Shown piece by piece: positions 57,493 through 64,000 of a stretch of 64,000 nt of DNA. The notes beneath the pieces are model-generated. The model had not been told where the DNA came from. It did not search any database and saw nothing but the letters and a program-made list of their open reading frames with translations. Made by a program: the position numbers and the translations under genes. Origin of the DNA: Oreohelix idahoensis (taxonomy: Eukaryota > Mollusca > Gastropoda > Stylommatophora > Oreohelicidae); contig JAMPIV010000277.1 of NCBI GenBank assembly GCA_024509875.1, positions 389,629-453,628 on the forward strand. The letters run 5' to 3'. The stretch's first letter is position 1; each line of letters opens with the position of its first letter.

Positions 57493-58090
57493 TTATCGTA
57501 GCTCAAGGTCGTCGCTATTAGATGCTGAAAAAAAATTTCTACCCTCATGACGGCGAGATACTCTCTCAAAACCACAAGCAGAACAAGCAGTTGTATTTGA
57601 GACACTATACTTATTATTATTACCTTGTTTATCAATAACTTTTGGACTTTGTTGAGAAAAGTTAACATAGTTGTCATTATTATTTCTCTTTTGATAAAAA
57701 TATCTGCCAGATTGGTTATGTTGACTTCTAGAAAAACTATTATCGTGAGATTTGTAATCTTTCATGTAATCATTCCTACCATAATTTTGAAAATCTCTAG
57801 AACCAAAATATTGAGATCTGTTAAACTGTCTCTGGTTTCTTGGAAAAGACAGATTACAATTTGCTGATCTGCCTTGGTAATGTTTAAAATGTGTATTATC
57901 TCTCCTGTCACGATTGTTTTTCTTCTTTTCTGTTGCAGCGTGCTTAACCTCTGAATCAGTAATAGGCATAATAAAATCCTTATGGCTACTAACATACTGA
58001 GTATTACTTTGGGCACAAGTACCACTAGTCTTGTCCCTTGTTATGTTTTTATGAGGCTTTCTTATGTGACCGTGCAGGTATCCCTACTAG
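57493..58090 (-). CDS. Nucleocapsid-like frame in LTR element (unrecognised family)
   Basis: The open minus-strand frame is rich in Asn, Arg, Tyr, Gln and Ser (FNRSQYFGSRDFQNYGRNDY, GRYFYQKRNNNDNYVNFSQQ). It contains a CSACGF pair and, upstream of the first Met (57969), a GHIRKPHK block like the second half of a zinc knuckle. This composition suits an RNA-binding nucleocapsid region. It lies downstream of the coiled-coil Gag-like gene within the same LTR pair. The frame ends at TGA near 57493. Its identity is inference; no database search was possible. Confidence 0.45.
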
Positions 58091-59808
58091 TTGATAGCTA
58101 TAACTAGGTGACTGAAGCAGGCCTAGTTATCTATTATTTACTTTGTTTCTTTCTTCCAAGTGAGATTGTTTCTCTTACTGGCCCCCTTGTTCCGCCAGAG
58201 ATGATAGTTCTTGGATGAGAATAGGTTCGTCTTTTGTTCAACCCAGACCACGTTCTTCCCTCCTTGGTGTTGTCTAGCGACTGATGCGTATAGGGTGTTC
58301 TATTATTTCTATCTTTCCTAATACTCAACTCTAATATCTCTCCATTCCTTAATCTCTTCACACATCAAAGCAACTGGAGTGATGTGATTCAACTTCAAAA
58401 AGCAACTTTTATTTACATAAGATAATGCATGATCATCCAACATAATTCATCAGCTACAGTTCACAATTTCAATGTCCTCAAGTCTTCCGCTTGATTCAAA
58501 CACATATCTCAAAACATAGTTATTTATAGTTTCTCCTGTAGCCTCTTGCATATTTCATTATACCTCTGGCCTACCAAATTCCTTCTCAAGTTCTACTATT
58601 TTTCTCATTTATTTTCTACAACAGTTCTTCTAAATCCTTGGAGTCATGTTCTCACCCAATCTCAACCTAGTTAGGTTTAACTCCTTTAAATGCAGCATAT
58701 AAAATTCAATAGCTACCCCTGAAATAATCCAACAATGTCCAATACCAAAATGGCTTCCACCATACTTACTCTTGTATGAGAGAGCGCATGAGATGTTTCG
58801 TGAATGTCAGACTCACTTGTGGTGGCGTCTCCATACTTACTCTTATATGAGAGAGCGCTTAATAGATTTCATAATTGTCAGTGCTGTGAACCCTTTGTTC
58901 GATACAATCTCGTTTAATGGCAATGCCTCATCTTCTTGGCATGACAGCCCATCCTGGCTATCTGATAATAAAAGTTATTATTTCTTTAGGCTTTAATATT
59001 GACCTTGACTCAATATTATCTTCTTTAGCTCGCTCCCTTAAATGCGAGCGTCGTTAGCTTGCGACAAATTTGCTGAAAGTCAAGAAAATAGTTCAAAGTT
59101 TTGTTCTTACCATTTTAAACGAAGTCCAGCACCTATCACGATCCTACTAACACCACCTATCAGCTAATCCTACAGTTGATCACACAAATTATTAATCAAT
59201 TCTAAATGTTCTCCTGAATTCCTATTTCTAAGCAATTCTAAATCTAGCTATTTCTGTAGCCCTTCTGCAAACCGCAGGTTTCACATTTCTTGAGAGCTCA
59301 GCAAAACTTGACTTGCTCCGTCAACTTCTCTGGTAGGACTGATCTCTAATCGTCCTTCAATTTCCTATCTGATGGTCCAAAGTTGTTTTAGTTAATACGA
59401 TTGGTCCGTTGTTCAGTTCACTCACCTATCGGCACGCTTAATTCTAAGCTGTTAGCTCCGTGAACTGTGCTACATAACTGTTTACCTCTAGTCACTATTT
59501 TCACGTGCGTTTTACTCTGCTCTGTGTTCTCTTAACTCACTAAACCTGTAAAGGGCGCTAATAACATTGTTATTCCCCTTTGTACTTTTTAACTTAGTTT
59601 CATTAATCCTTCTATATCTTTATTAAAACTAGTCTAATATGCAAATTTGGTAAACTCTAATGATATATACTTAAATTACTTTAAGGTCTAAAAAGGTTCC
59701 CTCCCTTACAAAAAACACTACATTTACTTTCTTTTATCTCCCATGTTAAGAACAAATAAGTTATCACTTAGATTATTCTGATTTTCTAACCCATTTTTAT
59801 ATACTCTT
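58091..59808. other. Internal region, little recognised
   Basis: A minus-strand open frame at 58134-58361 (75 residues, basic, NNRTPYTHQSLDNTKEGRTW) has no known domain. A direct duplication of about 75 bp (CCATACTTACTCTT.TATGAG) lies at 58760-58860. The remainder is AT-rich and featureless. Confidence 0.4.
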
Positions 59809-61533
59809 TCATCTTGTTAACACCAAATAACTGTTCGACTGACTTAAACATACAGTGTATCTTACGCTGTACAACCAACCGGTGACACCCACTTCAGATA
59901 CAAGGTTAGTTTTTTGAACTTTGACATGAAATTTATCCTTGTCTTTACTGTGATGTACAGAATCAAGTATCACAGTAGAATTAACCTTGTTGGCCTGTCG
60001 CCAGGAATTATTAATATTACCAGAATAGTCACTAGTACGATGAAAATTATATCTGCCACGCAAGGATATTCGCTCACCATGTTTGATGTTATTTTTGGCA
60101 TCGAGTGTCTGTTGCTGACTCGACGCTTTTAAGACGTGTTGATAACCGTCTTTCTGTCTAACCTTGTCAACATTGACAGTAGACAGCATTTTTCTACCTA
60201 AAATTATATCAACCAAACCGTCCACTCTTTCCCTTAATTCCGTAATTTCAATATTTTTAAGTGAAATCTGTTCACTTTGTTTCTTAATTACGTCATCGAA
60301 TGTCAAAACTCTACATCTTTCCTCCGCTAGTAATTTCTCAATCTTAGCTAATTTATCCTTCTCCATTATTAACTCTTCCAATCTCTTCTTCTCTTCTTTT
60401 TGTGCTAAATTGGCTGCTGAAGCTGGTGCAACTGTATCGGCAACAGCAGCAAACTTCAATGGGTCCTTTAAGAACTCCTTGGTCCTTTCTGCTTCCTTGA
60501 ATGTGTAGTCCGTTTCAACAGCGATAGCCAACAGGCGTTTGAACCCGTTGATCAATGAATGTGGGGCAGAAGAGGCTGTTGGGTAGCCACTACACTTTTC
60601 CCTATTTGCTGTTAACTGTGTTAACTCCATATGAAGCGCCTCGGTCTTACTCTTCTGGCCATTCCCAAGCTCATTAACTTTCTCAGGAGATGCCAAATAC
60701 TTTTCTCTAAGTCGACGACCGAAAATCGCATTGTCATCCAATAAATCACAACGTGTTTCCTTACATAAGTTTTCACATTTTTTTGCCTGAATTCTCAATT
60801 TCTCATGTATCTTCTTCTTTTCTTTCAGTTGGCAACTGAGAATCTCATTATCATCTAACGCATTATGAAGCATTTCTATGTAAGTCTTCTCACGAACATT
60901 GCTCTCAACCTTCAACTTGTCATACTTCTCTTTCTCTTTTTGAAGTTCCTGCGTGAGATTAATAGTTTTGCCTTGCTTGACTTTCAACTCAGCTTCCAAG
61001 TATTTAATCCTGCACAATGCCGAATTTAATGCTTCTTGCCCTCTTTCAAGATCCAAGTTTGATTTATATAAATCACTTTCAAGTTTAGTCACTTTTGCCT
61101 GTAATTTGCTCTCCTTAGCAACACTTTCTAAAATCTTCTCCCTTTCCTGTAGCGCACTATGTTTAATTTCTTCCATCTGCTTCTCATCCTTCAACTTCTC
61201 TTCCTGGACATCCTGAATGTCCTTGAAAATTATCTTCTTTATATTTCTCACAATTTGATCGTGTTTAATATCCATATGCTTATTCAAAAACACACGAAGA
61301 TAATTTAGTAAATCTGCTAAATCATCAGACATTACCAAATGAGGAATGGACTGAAAATTATTTCGAGCAAAAATTCTTAAATAAAATGACGCATTAGCCA
61401 GAAATCGATCCATTACGTGTTCTTCGAGTTCTGGGCATTGCAAATTCTCATTATTCTGGCCATCCTCAAATAAATATACCAATATAGGCAACATATTATC
61501 TGGATCCATATCAGAATCAATGTCAGGATCCAT
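59809..61533 (-). CDS. Coiled-coil Gag-like protein of second LTR element
   Basis: The frame is open for 574 residues and starts at [16 protein letters not shown]. An acidic N-terminus and a helical segment (residues about 38-105) come first. A long coiled coil follows at about 105-290 ([32 protein letters not shown]). After a break ([20 protein letters not shown], about 315-335) a second coiled coil spans about 378-445, and the tail is basic with Tyr, Asn and Arg ([20 protein letters not shown]). Size, position after the 5' LTR and basic tail suggest Gag, but no capsid motif is recognised. Alternatively it is a captured host coiled-coil gene. The frame shows no stop, which argues for recent activity. 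Confidence 0.6.
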   Translation of the reverse strand: MDPDIDSDMDPDNMLPILVYLFEDGQNNENLQCPELEEHVMDRFLANASFYLRIFARNNFQSIPHLVMSDDLADLLNYLRVFLNKHMDIKHDQIVRNIKKIIFKDIQDVQEEKLKDEKQMEEIKHSALQEREKILESVAKESKLQAKVTKLESDLYKSNLDLERGQEALNSALCRIKYLEAELKVKQGKTINLTQELQKEKEKYDKLKVESNVREKTYIEMLHNALDDNEILSCQLKEKKKIHEKLRIQAKKCENLCKETRCDLLDDNAIFGRRLREKYLASPEKVNELGNGQKSKTEALHMELTQLTANREKCSGYPTASSAPHSLINGFKRLLAIAVETDYTFKEAERTKEFLKDPLKFAAVADTVAPASAANLAQKEEKKRLEELIMEKDKLAKIEKLLAEERCRVLTFDDVIKKQSEQISLKNIEITELRERVDGLVDIILGRKMLSTVNVDKVRQKDGYQHVLKASSQQQTLDAKNNIKHGERISLRGRYNFHRTSDYSGNINNSWRQANKVNSTVILDSVHHSKDKDKFHVKVQKTNLVSEVGVTGWLYSVRYTVCLSQSNSYLVLTR

Positions 61534-63371
61534 AGTGGTACAATCACTAAGTCCACTATATATATATTCACCACTTATAATTACTACAAGTTTATGTCCC
61601 TAGCAATTCGGAAAATTACCTTTTTCAGCTCACCAAGCTAAATATCCTTTCAAGTAATTGCAAATATCAGTTAATTACTTTATATCATAGTAGCATAACT
61701 TCATGTGCATAGAACCTTTGTAAAAGTATACACCAATATGAGGGATACCTATATATCAATTTGAGTGGTGTCAATATTATGTGAAATAGCCTTAAACACT
61801 TATGCACTAAAGTCTTACAATAAGTTACCAACAACTAACATTATATAGACAATAGGAATCACGGTTACAAAGACAAGGTACTACAGAACAAACGATAACG
61901 TTCGCAGAGGTCAACTGAACATTAAAGCCGAACTAAAAGCAAAAAATTTTACATAGCATGTAATGATAACCGCGAATAATGACAAGACAATACCCAACAC
62001 CGTATATAAACGAAAATGTGTATAAAAACTAAAAGATAGGAAATAGAGAAAGACGCTCACAAACAAATTAATCAATAAACTAAAAAACAGAGAAAAATAC
62101 TACGAGAACAACAATGAAACGTTACTTCACAACTATACATTTACTTGTCCCAAGAGACAACTAGTAACCTAAACTTCGGTAAGGTTTGTAGCCTTAAACC
62201 GGAATTGTCACAGAATTGACAGTTACTAACCAAATCCTAAAGAATGCTTATGAAGCCCTGGGTAAACTGGGATATAATCTTCATAAGTAGACATGAAACA
62301 TAGAATATTTAACATGAAATACTCATTATAACAAATAGTACACAATATATATAGGAAGACTTGTTGACACAAGATAAAATGGCACAGTTTCCACAACATA
62401 AACCACTTATCTTCAATAAAGGAAAATACGCCCGTCCAAAACGCTGCACATCACAAAGTCTGCTGAGGAAAACAGTTCACCGCCTAAGGTCACCGCAGCT
62501 TGACACTTCTCACTTCAAGTCCTTTGTCCTTGCTAAGGTATGTGTGCTCGTAAACTGCACAGGTAAACATGAACTGTATTACTGTCAATCATCTACTTGA
62601 GGTACCCGTGTAGAATGACTGCATATCAGCTTGAATTCCCTCTGTAACTGTAGGGGTACACAGTCTGTCAATCTCGTTGATAATCCACTTGAAAGGAGGT
62701 ACTTGACATCTCTTGTATACTATGATGGTAAACTTCTGTAATTGCGCCACCAAAATACTGGCACAGCTCACTTGAAAGCTTCAATTCAAAAGCAGAACTG
62801 AATCATGAAGCATATCTTGGCAATGGAAATGTTAGATATGTTATAGTCCTCTATGTAGATGGGTATTAATAAGCTGCACTCCATCAGATATGTTACCGCC
62901 TAGTTATGTTAACGTCTGTTTTGGGGCAAGTCTTTATAGTAGGTATCACACCATGTAAGTTTGAAAACAACCACTATTGCACCCGTAGTTGGTGATGTCA
63001 TCAGTGTAAAGTTTGCTAATGATGATGGATTCTTAAATGCGCCACGCAGCATAGAAGAAAGTCACATAACGCAGGTGACGTGGGATCACGTCCGAAAGTT
63101 TTGGCCACGACTGTTGCCGCTAGGCTTATTGATTGCCGCCACTGTAACAATCAGTATATATTGCAAAACGATGTTACATCCACTGTTGCAGATGAAGTGT
63201 ACAATAGCTAACGATAGAGTAGTCGAAATACAGGATTGCTATATATATCAAAGATCACGCCACACAGGCTACTTATTATAAATGTCGTGGGTTCGATCCA
63301 ACTTGAACTGGAAACCACCAACTGATAAAGTATTGCGTTCCAGTCATAATAGTACTGGCCACCACTGATAA
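61534..63371. other. Leader region between 5' LTR and coiled-coil gene
   Basis: About 1.8 kb with only short frames. A B-box-like GGGTTCGATCC lies at 63289-63299, but no A box fits, so no tRNA gene is called. No primer-binding site was recognised with confidence. Confidence 0.45.
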
Positions 63372-64000
63372 TGTAGCTTTTTCCTAGTATTCCTTCCATA
63401 AGACTGCTGATACACACAGTACTAGTAAATAATAGGCTTCCAATATATATGATGTCTCAGCGCTCTTTTGATTCACCCATAAGACTGCTGATACACACAG
63501 TACTAGTAAATAATAGGCCTCCAATATATATGATGTCTCAGCGCTCTTTTGATTCATCCATAAGACTGCTGATACACACAGTACTAGTAAATAATAGGCC
63601 TCCAATATATGACGTCTCAGCGCTCTTTAATTCATGTACATAAGCCTCAAAACACTGGCCTGTACACCCCAAGGCCTAAGGAACATCTCCTTACAGAAAA
63701 TACATTTCATCTAAACACTGGCCTGTATACTCCAAGGCCTAAGGAACATCTCCTTACAGAAAATACATTTCATCTGCCGATAAACACACATAATATATAT
63801 CAGCATAAATGCCTGTACACTGGTACACATTGAAAAACACTTAACATCTCCCCAGTGCACTGGCTCGGCACACACTCTGACACCAAAAATCATTCTCTCC
63901 CAGAACACCCCAGCTAATCACATCCGTGGGGCTTCCCGAGAACTCTCGCTCACATGCTCAAAAATAGCTTAGAAAATTCATCGTGAGAGGCGTGCTGAAT
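63372..64000 (-). mobile_element. 5' LTR of second LTR element (runs off window)
   Basis: Begins TGTAGCTTTTTCC (GCTACA on the element strand) and from 63395 repeats 54618-55224 nearly exactly, to the window edge. It includes the same three 81-bp units. The 0.3% or so difference between LTRs implies a young insertion. Confidence 0.82.

Noticed and set aside
63275..63310. Possible tRNA or SINE B box (GGGTTCGATCC)
   Set aside because: No matching A box or cloverleaf upstream; the flanking sequence does not fold as a tRNA by eye.

Overview
The window is eukaryotic nuclear DNA, almost certainly from a repeat-rich invertebrate animal genome. There is no prokaryotic-style gene packing. Introns follow GT-AG or GC-AG rules, microsatellites are common, and most recognisable coding sequence belongs to transposable elements of several classes. 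The phylum cannot be fixed from sequence alone; the element mix would fit a mollusc, an arthropod or a similar protostome.

Left third (1-20 kb). One host gene is visible on the minus strand, split into short exons: a STAM-type signal-transducing adaptor (VHS domain plus the start of the UIM). Coding exon 1 is at 19830-19872, VHS exons at 8188-8273 and 7588-7651, and the UIM-start exon at 3490-3547. These splice in the correct phase. A GCGCATGCGC (NRF1-type) motif lies just upstream of the start codon. The gene continues beyond the left edge or into unrecognised exons, and VHS exons expected between 19.8 and 8.3 kb were not securely found. Its introns hold LINE fragments, a 0.9-kb minisatellite that switches period from 27 to 21 bp, SINE pieces and a patchy A/C-rich block. 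At 1-1.74 kb an I/Jockey-like LINE is arranged head to head, as expected for a twin-priming 5' inversion.

Middle (20-45 kb). A minus-strand RTE-like LINE (18.4, 21.7-26.5 and 43.9 kb copies) is split by a 2.5-kb LTR-like element with a 5-bp target duplication and by a 0.6-kb retroposon with a 13-bp duplication. Next come a telomere-like palindrome, a pogo/Tigger transposase C-terminus carrying a PIP box, and a plus-strand RTE LINE. Then comes the most unusual object: a minus-strand LTR element (33.1-38.6 kb) with about 2-kb LTRs that encodes only a Gag-like protein. Its C-terminal half has LIN28 architecture (cold-shock domain plus two CCHC knuckles). A second LTR-like insertion (39.1-41.5 kb), a mariner with an N-terminal deletion, and inverted repeats follow.

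Right third (45-64 kb). An RTE LINE (48.0-53.7 kb) is interrupted by a SINE with a 12-bp duplication, and again by a third 2.4-kb LTR-like element. The SINE shares its 3' tail with this LINE, so the LINE probably mobilises it. From 54.6 kb to beyond the window there is another LTR element on the minus strand, with near-identical LTRs and two Gag-like reading frames but no recognisable pol.

The window is a small stratigraphic record of nested insertions laid over one host gene. Boundaries were found by eye from target duplications and interrupted reading frames.
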